From Frankia sp. R82 (lineage in GTDB: Bacteria; Actinomycetota; Actinomycetes; Frankiales; Frankiaceae), in assembly GCF_023716925.1 (NCBI RefSeq), contig NZ_JAMQQG010000009.1:1-64000 (forward strand): DNA of 64,000 nt, read 5' to 3'. The position numbers and the translations under genes are program-made. Shown here in pieces: positions 52,774 through 60,999 of the stretch (within the stretch, counting starts at the first letter, position 1; every line of letters starts with the position of its first letter). The notes beneath the pieces are model-generated. The model ran no database searches. It saw nothing but the letters and a program-made list of their open reading frames with translations, and was not told the DNA's origin.

Positions 52774-53559
52774 ATGCACGGCTATGACGTCTTCCGCCAT
52801 TACGAACGCAAACGCTGGACGATCGAGGATCTCCCCTTCGACGAGATAGACCTCGACCAGGTGCGTCCCGAGTACGTCACGATGGTCAAGAGCTCGGTGA
52901 TGGGGGAGGCGAACTCGATCGCCGCCCAGCACGGCTTCCTCAACGAGTTCGACGACTACGACTTCTCGGCGTTCGTCGCGGTCTGGGGGTACGAGGAGCT
53001 CCAGCACCACTTCGCCTTCCGGACCTGGCTGGACGCCGTCGGCGTGACCATGCCGAGCGCCCCGGTCGAGGCGATGCGTGCCCCGTACGGGCCAGGCACC
53101 ACCCCATGCGCCACCCTCGCCACGAACATCATCTCCGAGCTCACGGTCAACCACGTCTACCGGTCGGTCGCCGCCTGGGTGCAGGAACCGGTGCTGCGCG
53201 GCCTGATGCTGCGCGCGAGCCGGGACGAGGCCGGGCACGCCCGGGAGTTCGTCCACTACGCCCGCCGCCGTCTCCAGACGCACCCGGACGAGCTGTCCTC
53301 GGTGCTCGAGACGCTCTACGTGTACACGTCCGAGCAGCGCATCAAGCATCCCGTCGGAGTGTTCAAGAGCGGGCTCGCCGAGGTCGAGGACCACGAGACG
53401 ATCGACACCGCGTTCGACATGTTCCTCGCCGGCATCGCCACCGAGGGCGAGCTCGACCGGCTGCAGGACAACATCCGCCGCGCCTTCTCGGCGCTGACCG
53501 GCCTGGACGTCAGCACCAACGGACGCGTCCGCCGTCGACTCGCCGAGGCCCTGGCATGA
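52774..53559 (+). CDS. Diiron acyl-ACP desaturase-like protein (first copy)
   Basis: A 261-residue ferritin-like diiron protein. Helical ligand motifs are GEANSIAAQHGF, EELQHH (ExxH) and RDEAGHAREFVH (ExxH), as in stearoyl-ACP desaturases and related oxidases. It begins MHGYDVFRHYERKRW; ATG 52774 has GGAGG 9 nt upstream. No membrane segment is seen, so it is soluble and probably acts on acyl-ACP. It overlaps the thioesterase gene by 4 bp. The substrate and bond position are unknown; hydroxylase activity is also possible. Confidence 0.8.
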   Translation: MHGYDVFRHYERKRWTIEDLPFDEIDLDQVRPEYVTMVKSSVMGEANSIAAQHGFLNEFDDYDFSAFVAVWGYEELQHHFAFRTWLDAVGVTMPSAPVEAMRAPYGPGTTPCATLATNIISELTVNHVYRSVAAWVQEPVLRGLMLRASRDEAGHAREFVHYARRRLQTHPDELSSVLETLYVYTSEQRIKHPVGVFKSGLAEVEDHETIDTAFDMFLAGIATEGELDRLQDNIRRAFSALTGLDVSTNGRVRRRLAEALA

Positions 53560-54182
53560 CCACCGTCGAACCACCGCCCACCACCGCACCCGAGCTGCCG
53601 TGGGCGGTGCTGGAGGACTACCGCTGCTTCGGCTGCTCGCCGCACAACCCGCACGGCATCGCGCTGCAGTTCACCGACCATCCCGAGGGGATCGCGACCA
53701 CGTTCCGGCTCGGGCGCAGCTACGAGTCCTACCCGGGGGTCGTGCACGGCGGGCTGCTCGGCGTCGTCGTCGACGAGACGATGGGCAACCTCATCGTGGT
53801 GCGCACCGGGCAGGTCGCGTTCACCGTCAGCATGCGGCTGCGCTACCTCGCCCCGGTCAGTGTCGGCGCCGAGTACATCTGCGTGGCGCGGCTGGGTCAG
53901 GGTGCCGATGGCCCGCTGACCAGCGCGTCGGCGGAGATCCTCGACGCCGACGGCGCCACCGTCGTGACCGCCACGGCGACCTACCGCAACGTCTCGTTCG
54001 GTACCGCCCGGGACCGCATCGCGCTGAGCGCCCCGGAGGCCACCCGGCTCGGCCAGGCGCTGACCACCACCGCTGCCGACGCCTCGCCCGACCAGTCCGA
54101 CCAGTCCGACCAGCCTGACCAGCCTGACCAGTCCGACCAGCCTGCCCGGCAGGACCATCCGACCGCGAAGGAGCCGCAGTGA
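53556..54182 (+). CDS. Hotdog-fold thioesterase
   Basis: A 208-residue protein. CFGCSPHNPHGIAL is a common start of PaaI-like proteins, and VVHGGLLGVVVDETMGNL carries the HGG and catalytic acidic residue; MRLRYLAPVSVGAEY follows. The C-terminal tail is a Asp-Gln/Ser/Pro repeat (DQSDQSDQPDQPDQSD) from tandem 9-bp units. It begins with ATGA overlap of the desaturase and ends with GTGA overlap of the ACP. It may release or edit the ACP-bound chain. Confidence 0.82.
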   Translation: MTTVEPPPTTAPELPWAVLEDYRCFGCSPHNPHGIALQFTDHPEGIATTFRLGRSYESYPGVVHGGLLGVVVDETMGNLIVVRTGQVAFTVSMRLRYLAPVSVGAEYICVARLGQGADGPLTSASAEILDADGATVVTATATYRNVSFGTARDRIALSAPEATRLGQALTTTAADASPDQSDQSDQPDQPDQSDQPARQDHPTAKEPQ

Positions 54183-54439
54183 GCATCGACGCCGACGGCA
54201 TTGTCCGTCAGATCACCGAGATCGTCGCCGCCGAACTCGGCGTGACCGTGGACTCGCTTGTCCCCGACACCGACCTGCGTGGCATCGAGGGTGCCGACTC
54301 GGTGCGGCTGCTGCGGGTCGTCGCCAAGGTCGAGCAGACCTGGGACGTCGAGCTCGAGGACGACGAGGTCTTCGGCGTCTCTTCGATCGCGGACCTGGCC
54401 AAGGTCGTCACCGCCGCACTGCAGGTGCAGGCCGCGTGA
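54179..54439 (+). CDS. Acyl carrier protein
   Basis: An 86-residue acidic ACP. The phosphopantetheine serine is in IEGADSVRLLRVVAKVE (GADSV instead of the more usual DSL). The helices fit the carrier fold: DGIVRQITEIVAAELG, then VSSIADLAKVVTAAL. GTG start overlaps the thioesterase stop by 4 bp and its own stop overlaps the methyltransferase start by 4 bp. It probably carries the chain handled by the FAAL, the desaturases and the methyltransferase. Confidence 0.88.
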   Translation: MSIDADGIVRQITEIVAAELGVTVDSLVPDTDLRGIEGADSVRLLRVVAKVEQTWDVELEDDEVFGVSSIADLAKVVTAALQVQAA

Positions 54440-55350
54440 CCACCATCGCCGAAACCAGCCCCGCGACCGCCGACTCCGCCACCGCCGACTCCGCCACCGC
54501 CGACTCCGCCACCGGGCAGTCGCAGCCCGGGCAGACCAACCAGCACTACGACCTCGACCCGGAGATCTTCGGGCTGTTCCTCGACCCGCTGCGCAAGTAC
54601 TCCTCCGGGCTCTACCGCACCGAGCCGATCACCCTTGCCGAGGCGCAGGTCGCCAAGCTGCACTTCGTCGCCGACCTGCTGCACCTCACCCCCGGGTCGC
54701 GGCTGCTCGACGTCGGCTGTGGCTGGGGCTCGCTGATCCTGTTCATGGCCCGCGAGTACGACGCCAGGGTGACGGGCATCAGTCCGGCCGGGCGCCAGCA
54801 CGAGTTCATCGCCACCCGGGCCGCCCAGCTCGGCGTGATCGACCGGGTCACCACCACCGTCGGCCGGTTCGAGGACGCGGCACTGCCCGAGCGCTCCTTC
54901 GACGCCGTCACCATGCTCGGCTCCATCGTCCACATGCCCGACGTCGACCTCGCCGTGCGCCGAGCCCGGGCGATGCTGCGCCGCGGTGGGCGCTACTACG
55001 TCTCCGAGACGTGCTTTCGCAACGCCGCCGCCCGCGACGAGTTCGACCGGCGCGCCGGCACCGAGTTCGTCCGCAACTCCATCTTCGGCTGGGGCGACAT
55101 GCGCCCGCTGTCGGAGCTGGTCCGCGCGGTCGAGGACGCCGGGTTCTCGGTGGACGGTGTCGAGGACCTCACCGAGGACTACCGCCGCACCATCGAGGAC
55201 TGGCTGGTCCGGGTGGGGGAGTCCGCGGCCGCGATCGACGAGCTGCGCCCCGGCATGGCGGCAGCGCTCACCCGTTACCTCGAGGTCGCGAACGCCGGCT
55301 GGGGTTTCACCACCAAGCACTACGCCCTGGTCTGCCGCAATGGCCGCTGA
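54436..55350 (+). CDS. CFA/mycolic-type SAM methyltransferase
   Basis: A 304-residue methyltransferase. HYDLDPEIFGLFLD and KYSSGLY are the N-terminal signature of cyclopropane fatty acid synthases and their relatives. SAM-binding motif I is LLDVGCGWGSLILF. The N-terminus has a 15-bp tandem repeat (TADSATADSATADSAT). Such enzymes methylate or cyclopropanate double bonds of unsaturated acyl chains. Between an ACP and a desaturase gene this suggests modification of an ACP-bound unsaturated chain, although related small-molecule C-methyltransferases cannot be excluded. It overlaps the ACP by 4 bp and the next gene by 11 bp. Confidence 0.83.
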   Translation: MTTIAETSPATADSATADSATADSATGQSQPGQTNQHYDLDPEIFGLFLDPLRKYSSGLYRTEPITLAEAQVAKLHFVADLLHLTPGSRLLDVGCGWGSLILFMAREYDARVTGISPAGRQHEFIATRAAQLGVIDRVTTTVGRFEDAALPERSFDAVTMLGSIVHMPDVDLAVRRARAMLRRGGRYYVSETCFRNAAARDEFDRRAGTEFVRNSIFGWGDMRPLSELVRAVEDAGFSVDGVEDLTEDYRRTIEDWLVRVGESAAAIDELRPGMAAALTRYLEVANAGWGFTTKHYALVCRNGR

Positions 55351-56335
55351 CCTCCGCTCCGTGCCCGCCGGCGCCATCCCTTCGGACGCCACGGCACCTT
55401 CGGACGCCACAGCACCTTCGGACGCCACGGCCCGCCCGGGCGATGGGGGCGGCGCCGGGTTGCCGGCGTCGGCACTGGCGATGCCGGTGCGCTCGGTCGG
55501 GCTGCCCGCGGACGACCTGGACCGCGCCGTCACCGCGTTCATGGCCGCCTCGCCGGTGAGCCGGCGCTGGGACGTCGAGCGGGACTTCGACTGGGCCGCC
55601 GCCGACGCGAACCGGCTCACCGACGGGCAGCGCTCCGCCGTCCGGTTCATCACCTTCATCGAGGATCACCTGCCCGGCTACTTCGCCCTCTACGGCAGCA
55701 GGTTCCCCTTGGACGCCGACACCGACGTCGAGACGTTCCTGCTCAACCGGGAGATCTACCACTTCACCGTGCGCTGGGCGCAGGAGGAGGACAGCCACGC
55801 CCGGGCCCTGTTCCGCTACCAGGTGGAATCGGGGATCTCCGCGGCCGGACCGCTGCGCCGCGAGCTCGCCGAGGAGGGCCGCAAGCGGTTCAGCCTGCCG
55901 CACGAGCATCCCGCCGCGCTGTTCGCCTACACCCTGGTGCAGGAGAAGGCGACCCAGATCTACTACCAGAACCTCAAGGCCGTCGTCGGTGATCCGGTGC
56001 TCGCCGAGGTCCTCAACCGGCTCAGCCGGGACGAGGCCCGCCACTTCACCTTCATGGCCGACATGGTCGAGACCTACCTGCACCGCTACGGCGACGCCGT
56101 CGTCGAGCCGATCCGCGAGGCGATCGCCCAGTTCCGGATGCCTCTGGCCGACACCCTGCGCGGTTACTGGCGCTGGGCGCTGCGCATCGCCGACACCGCC
56201 CACTACGACCACACCGAGGCCTACGAGCACCTGGTCCGGGTGGTCCGCCGCGCGGTCGACGCCCCCTCCGACCGGGTCGACGAGCTGGACCACTTCGTCC
56301 GTGCCTGTCGCGCCCTGCCCGCCGACTCCCGCTGA
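55340..56335 (+). CDS. Diiron acyl-ACP desaturase (second copy)
   Basis: A 331-residue ferritin-like diiron enzyme. The ligand motifs are FIEDHLP (first Glu), QEEDSHARALF (ExxH), a later EKATQIYYQNL, and RDEARHFTFM (ExxH), giving the classic stearoyl-ACP desaturase pattern. The N-terminus has an 18-bp tandem repeat (SDATAPSDATAPSDATA) ahead of the fold at about residue 48. ATG 55340 overlaps the methyltransferase stop by 11 bp. It is distinct from the first copy and so may act at another bond. No membrane segment is seen. Confidence 0.85.
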   Translation: MAADLRSVPAGAIPSDATAPSDATAPSDATARPGDGGGAGLPASALAMPVRSVGLPADDLDRAVTAFMAASPVSRRWDVERDFDWAAADANRLTDGQRSAVRFITFIEDHLPGYFALYGSRFPLDADTDVETFLLNREIYHFTVRWAQEEDSHARALFRYQVESGISAAGPLRRELAEEGRKRFSLPHEHPAALFAYTLVQEKATQIYYQNLKAVVGDPVLAEVLNRLSRDEARHFTFMADMVETYLHRYGDAVVEPIREAIAQFRMPLADTLRGYWRWALRIADTAHYDHTEAYEHLVRVVRRAVDAPSDRVDELDHFVRACRALPADSR

Positions 56336-56507
56336 CACCCGCTCCCGTCCGCTGGCACCTGTTCCCGTCCGCACCCCGCCCATCCCGGGCTGTCAGCGGA
56401 ATGGGCAAAAGCCCGAAGGTGACTTTGTGTGACAAGGGTGGGGGCGGGACGGGAATGTGCCGCGCCATGTGGTCAGCCCTAATGACGATGCTGTGAGGAG
56501 CTCCGCC

Positions 56508-57830
56508 GTGGACACCTTCGCTGGTCCAGCCCCCACTATCGCCCCAGCCGCGGCCACCACGGGAGACGGCGTCGGCGCGCAGGCAGGAGGTGTCGACGTA
56601 GCCGGGATCACACCGGAACAGGCGGCGGTGAACATCTTCGATCCGGCCTGGCATCACGACACCTTTCCCAACTACCGGGTGCTGCGGGAGGCGGGGCCGT
56701 TCGTCCCGGCGCCGCTCGGGGGGATGCGGCTGGTCACCCGCTACCGGGAGATCGACGCGATCCTGCAGGACCCGGCGTGGAGCCACGCCGAGGAACGCGA
56801 CCTGATGCATCCCGACAGCGACGGGTCGGACCTGCCGACGTCCTTTCTGTGGATGGAGCCGCCGGACCACACCCGCATCCGGCGGCTGGTCAGCAAGGCG
56901 TTCAGCGGCCGGCGGATCGAGGCGATGCGGGTCCGGGCCCGGGAGCTGGTCACCGAACTGGTGGACGCGGCAATCGTCGCCGGTGAGGTGGACCTGGTCG
57001 AGGCGATCGCCTATCCGTTGCCACTGACGATGGTCGCCGAGCTGATGGGTGTGCCAGCGGCCGATCATGCAATGGTGCGTTCCTGGTCGCACGGGCTGGC
57101 TCGGGGGCTGGACCCGGACGTCCTGCTGAGCCCGGCCGAGGTCGACAACCGGCAGCGCTCGGCGCGGGCGATCCGCGCGTACTTCACCGAGCTCACCGCG
57201 CGCCGCCGAGCCGAGCCCGCCGACGACCTGGTCAGTGCACTCGCGCTCGCCGAAGCCGAGGGCGACCGGCTGACCGGCGACGAGATGCTCGCGACCCTGG
57301 TCGTCCTGCTTGTCGCCGGACACGAGACGACGGTCAGCCTGATCTCGAGCATGTTCGACAACCTGATCCGCCATCCCGACCAGTACGCCGCATTGCAGGC
57401 CAATCCGGATCTGGCCGGCCCCGCCGTCGACGAGCTCATGCGCTACAGCACCCCGTCGCACCTGACCACCCGCCGGGCGGTGCGTGACACCGAGGTCTCG
57501 GGGGAGCGGTTCACCGAGGGCGACGGTGTGATCATCCTGCTGGCCGGGGCGAACCGGGACGCAACGGTCTACGACGACCCGGACCGACTCGACTTCACCC
57601 GCTACGCGGGTGGGGCGCGGGTGCCGCGCCATCTCGGCTTCGGCCGTGGGCATCACTACTGCATCGGTGCGCCGATGGTGCGTCTCGAAGTGGAACTTCT
57701 GCTGCGAGAGCTCGCCCGCCGGGCACCGAGCATGATTCCGGTGGTCGACACCCCGCCCTACCGGCCGAACCTGATCGTGCGCGGCATCCAGGAGCTTCGG
57801 GTACAGCTGCTCCCGACAGCGGTGTTGTGA
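56508..57830 (+). CDS. Cytochrome P450
   Basis: A 440-residue P450. The I-helix is LLVAGHETTVSLIS, the K-helix ExxR is in DELMRYS, and the heme loop is FGRGHHYCIGAPM with the thiolate cysteine. The N-terminal 40 residues are Ala/Pro-rich. GTG 56508 is chosen because AGGAG lies 7 nt upstream; an alternative GTG at 56457 has no clear ribosome site. Soluble bacterial class I type, needing a ferredoxin partner not found nearby. It could hydroxylate or epoxidise the lipid product. 172 bp separate it from the desaturase; a small GGGC-AAAA-GCCC hairpin lies in that gap (56403-56414). Confidence 0.92.
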   Translation: MDTFAGPAPTIAPAAATTGDGVGAQAGGVDVAGITPEQAAVNIFDPAWHHDTFPNYRVLREAGPFVPAPLGGMRLVTRYREIDAILQDPAWSHAEERDLMHPDSDGSDLPTSFLWMEPPDHTRIRRLVSKAFSGRRIEAMRVRARELVTELVDAAIVAGEVDLVEAIAYPLPLTMVAELMGVPAADHAMVRSWSHGLARGLDPDVLLSPAEVDNRQRSARAIRAYFTELTARRRAEPADDLVSALALAEAEGDRLTGDEMLATLVVLLVAGHETTVSLISSMFDNLIRHPDQYAALQANPDLAGPAVDELMRYSTPSHLTTRRAVRDTEVSGERFTEGDGVIILLAGANRDATVYDDPDRLDFTRYAGGARVPRHLGFGRGHHYCIGAPMVRLEVELLLRELARRAPSMIPVVDTPPYRPNLIVRGIQELRVQLLPTAVL

Positions 57831-57987
57831 ATGGGTAGTGAATCAGTAGCGTGCTGTATGGATGTGGTGGGAGACACGCTGCGAAGCAGACGTTCGCCAC
57901 TGTGGAGACCCGTGGTGGGAAGGTGCGGTTCACCGGGGGTTAGTCGGCACCGTTACGCTGAAGCTCGATGCCCCTGTGGAGGTGGCC

Positions 57988-58929
57988 ATGGAGTTGCGGC
58001 ATCTGGTGTCCTTTCTGGCGATCGCAGAGGAGCTGCATTTCGGTCGCGCAGCCGCTCGCCTACATCTGTCCCAGCCGTCGCTGAGTCAGCAGCTGCAGCG
58101 ACTCGAACGTAATCTCGGTGTCGAGCTCGTCGCCCGGACGTCCCACGACGTTCGGCTCACGGCAGCCGGAAGGGCTTTCGAGGCCGAGGCCCGGTCCATT
58201 ATTTCCCAGATGAACAAGGCCACGCACACCGCTCGCGAGGTCGCCGCTGGGCGTACCGGGGTCGTGCGGGTCGGGTTCAATTTCCCCGGCGGTCAGCACG
58301 TCGTTCCGGTGGCCATGGCGAAGATGGCCACGGACTATCCCGATGTCAGTGTGAGCCTGGTCGAGCAGCGCACCGGGCCGCAGCTCGCGGGGCTCGCCTC
58401 CGGCGAGCTGGACGTCGCCATCGTGTACGGCCGTCCGTCGTCGCCGGAGTTCGCCTCCCGCCGGTTGTTCCGGGTGCCGCTGGTCGCGGTGGTCGGCAAC
58501 GCCCACATGTGGGCGGGGCGTGGCGGCATTGCCTTCGGCGAGCTCGCCCGCCAGCAGTGCGTGCTGTTCGCCCGGGAGAAGAGCCCGGCCATGTACGACG
58601 CGATTCACGCCGCCGCCGAGGCCAGCGGCATCACCCTGACGGTCGCCCACGAGGTCGACGATCCGAGTGCGACGGCGATCGTCGTGTCGGTGAAACCCCT
58701 GGTCGGGTTCGCATCGGTGTCCCGTGGCCTGCACATCGGCTCGGCGGTCGGCGGGCCGCGGCCCACCCCCGTCCAGCTGTACGACCCGGTGCCCACCCTC
58801 GACCTCTACGTCGTCTGGCGGGCGGCGAACGACGCGCCGCTGGTCGACCTTTTCCTCGAGTACGTCGAGGCGTCACGGCCATTCCAGATTCCAACCTACC
58901 GGGCCCCCGAGGTCCGGGCGCGGCGATAG
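57988..58929 (+). CDS. LysR-family transcriptional regulator
   Basis: A 313-residue LysR protein. The N-terminal winged HTH is MELRHLVSFLAIAEELHFG to SQPSLSQQLQRLERNLG, followed by the linker helix and a periplasmic-binding-like effector domain (from about residue 90). ATG 57988 has GGAGG 6 nt upstream. It sits inside the cluster, 144 bp before the acyl-CoA synthetase gene, and likely controls the cluster in response to a small ligand. An inverted repeat downstream of its stop is a candidate site. Confidence 0.92.
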   Translation: MELRHLVSFLAIAEELHFGRAAARLHLSQPSLSQQLQRLERNLGVELVARTSHDVRLTAAGRAFEAEARSIISQMNKATHTAREVAAGRTGVVRVGFNFPGGQHVVPVAMAKMATDYPDVSVSLVEQRTGPQLAGLASGELDVAIVYGRPSSPEFASRRLFRVPLVAVVGNAHMWAGRGGIAFGELARQQCVLFAREKSPAMYDAIHAAAEASGITLTVAHEVDDPSATAIVVSVKPLVGFASVSRGLHIGSAVGGPRPTPVQLYDPVPTLDLYVVWRAANDAPLVDLFLEYVEASRPFQIPTYRAPEVRARR

Positions 58930-58985
58930 GAAGAAACGACCGCTCGTATCAATCGAATAAATCGCCTTGCTGGCTCATCGGTGTA

Positions 58986-59007
58986 ATTCCACACTTGCTG
59001 GTGGAAT
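58986..59007. promoter_or_regulatory. Inverted repeat upstream of acyl-CoA synthetase gene
   Basis: ATTCCAC (58986-58992) and GTGGAAT (59001-59007) form a perfect 7-bp inverted repeat with an 8-bp spacer, in an AT-rich stretch 66 bp before the GTG of the next gene. Position fits an operator, possibly for the adjacent LysR regulator, though LysR boxes are usually T-N11-A. Confidence 0.5.
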
Positions 59008-59073
59008 CCTGGCCGTGTTTCACCCTGAAATGCGGTGCTACGGCTTCCGTGCTATGCAGGAAGGTGAGGGAAC

Positions 59074-60789
59074 GTGCCGAAATCCAGCACGGACGGTGCT
59101 GTCATCCTGCCCGATGACCAGGGAATCTGGTCCGCGGTCGAACAGGGCGCCCGGACGTATCCCGAGCGGACGGTGTTCGTCCGGGCGGACGTCCCCGCCG
59201 GCGAGCCGGGGGAAATCACCGGTCGTCAGCTTGTCCACCAGGCCCGCACCGTCGCCGCGCACCTGCTCATCGCGGGCGTCGAACCGGGCGACCGGGTCGC
59301 GATCATGGGGCGGACGAGCTATCCGTGGGCGCTGCTGAGCCTGGCCGCGCTCGGCCTCGGCGCGGTGATCGTCCCGGTCTATCCGACGGCGTCCGCGGCG
59401 CAGGTTCGCCACATCCTCGCCGACTCGGGCGCGAACTGGGCGTTCGCCGAGTCCGAGGAACAGGTCGATCTGGTCACCGAGGCCGCCGGCTCCGGACTGC
59501 GGCACCCGGTGTGGCCCCTGCCCGAGGTGGACGGCTGGGTGGCAGCCGACCCCGCCGAGCCGGCCGGGGACGACCGGTTCGGCGACGAGTTCGCCCAGCG
59601 TGGCGGCAAGGTCCGTGCGGACGACCTGGCAATGATCATCTACACGTCGGGTACGACCGGCCTGCCCAAGGGCTGCATGCTCACCCACCGCAACATCTGG
59701 GCCTCCTCGGCCGGCACCGTCGAGCAGACCGGCGACCTGTTCCGGGTGGATGCCGACGGCGCCCAGGCCACCACCGCGCTCGGCCTGCCGCTGGCGCACG
59801 TGTTCGGCCAGACGGTCCTGTTCGCCTGCCTGTACGCCGGCACCCGCACGGTGCTGCTGCCGGGCATCCCCGAGCTCGTCGGCGCGCTGGCGCAGCTGCG
59901 TCCGACGATGCTGTGCCTGGTCCCGTACGCGCTGGAGAAGATTCGCAAGCGGGTGCGCGACCTGGCCCACGACGAGGTCGCCGGCGCGCTCGGTGGCCGG
60001 CTCACCCATGTCATCTCCGGCGGCGCGTCCCTGGACGACACCACCGCGGCGTTCTACGCCAGCGCCGGAGTCACCGTCCTGAACTGCTACGGGCTCACCG
60101 AGGCCGCGACGGCGGTCACGGTGAACGCGCCGGGGACGAACCGCCGCTCGACCGTCGGACGTCCGATCCCCGGGGTCACCGTCGCCATCGCCGACGACGG
60201 TGAGGTGCTGGTGGCCGGGCCGAACGTCTCACCCGGGTACTGGTCGGGTCAGCAGCGCGCCGTCGGCCGGGACGCCACCGGGCCGGCCGAGGAGCGCTTT
60301 CTGCACACCGGCGACATCGGCCGTCTCGACGATGACGGCTATCTGGTCATCACCGGGCGCCGCAAGGAGATCCTGGTGACGGCCAGCGGCAAGAACGTCG
60401 CGCCGACGCCGTTGGAGGACCGGGTCCGCCTGCACCCGCTGGTGAGCAACTGCATCGTCCTCGGGGAGGGGCGGTCGTTCGTCTCGGCGCTGATCACCCT
60501 GGACCCCGTCCCGTTCGCCGCCTGGGCGCAGGCCAACGGCGTGCCCGTCGACTCCGAGGCACCGGGGCAGCCGGTGGCACATCTCGAGCATCCGCGGCTG
60601 CTCGCCGAGCTCCAGGTCGCCGTCGACGATGCCAACAGCCTGGTGTCACGGGCCGAGTCGATCCGCCAGTTCCGGGTGGTCGAGCCCGACTTCGCCGTCG
60701 CCGCCGGGCAGCTCACCCCGTCGTTGAAGCTGCGCCGCGCGACCATCGAACGGGATTTCACCGCGGCGATCGAAACTATTTACCAGTGA
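59074..60789 (+). CDS. Long-chain acyl-CoA synthetase-like AMP-dependent ligase
   Basis: A 571-residue ANL enzyme. P-loop IIYTSGTTGLPKGCMLTH, A5 NCYGLTEAATAVT, A7 HTGDIGRL and hinge GRRKEILVTASGKNVAPTPLE match long-chain FadD15-like synthetases. The C-terminal lysine is in LTPSLKLRR. It activates fatty acids as acyl-CoA, unlike the FAAL at 50850, so the cluster can make both acyl-ACP and acyl-CoA. The GTG start has AAGGTGAGGG upstream. Likely the first gene of a second transcription unit. Confidence 0.88.
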   Translation: MPKSSTDGAVILPDDQGIWSAVEQGARTYPERTVFVRADVPAGEPGEITGRQLVHQARTVAAHLLIAGVEPGDRVAIMGRTSYPWALLSLAALGLGAVIVPVYPTASAAQVRHILADSGANWAFAESEEQVDLVTEAAGSGLRHPVWPLPEVDGWVAADPAEPAGDDRFGDEFAQRGGKVRADDLAMIIYTSGTTGLPKGCMLTHRNIWASSAGTVEQTGDLFRVDADGAQATTALGLPLAHVFGQTVLFACLYAGTRTVLLPGIPELVGALAQLRPTMLCLVPYALEKIRKRVRDLAHDEVAGALGGRLTHVISGGASLDDTTAAFYASAGVTVLNCYGLTEAATAVTVNAPGTNRRSTVGRPIPGVTVAIADDGEVLVAGPNVSPGYWSGQQRAVGRDATGPAEERFLHTGDIGRLDDDGYLVITGRRKEILVTASGKNVAPTPLEDRVRLHPLVSNCIVLGEGRSFVSALITLDPVPFAAWAQANGVPVDSEAPGQPVAHLEHPRLLAELQVAVDDANSLVSRAESIRQFRVVEPDFAVAAGQLTPSLKLRRATIERDFTAAIETIYQ

Positions 60790-60999
60790 TGTCGACCACT
60801 CGATTGCGCGGTCTTATCGGCCGATGAGATGTCCACCGGCCAGGTGGATTTATCTCCGTCCGATCAGCACGATGACAACCGAGGCCGAGAAGAACGTCTC
60901 TCCACCCGCGCCGGATCCGTGACCGAGCAGGATCCGTGCGCACCCGAGGGGAACACCGTACAGCCGGCCGCCGCCGGACGACGACGGGAGGAACCGCAG

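Noticed and set aside
56403-56414. GGGCAAAAGCCC hairpin as a terminator after the second desaturase gene
   Set aside because: Stem of only 4 bp with no T-tract on the plus strand; too weak to call.
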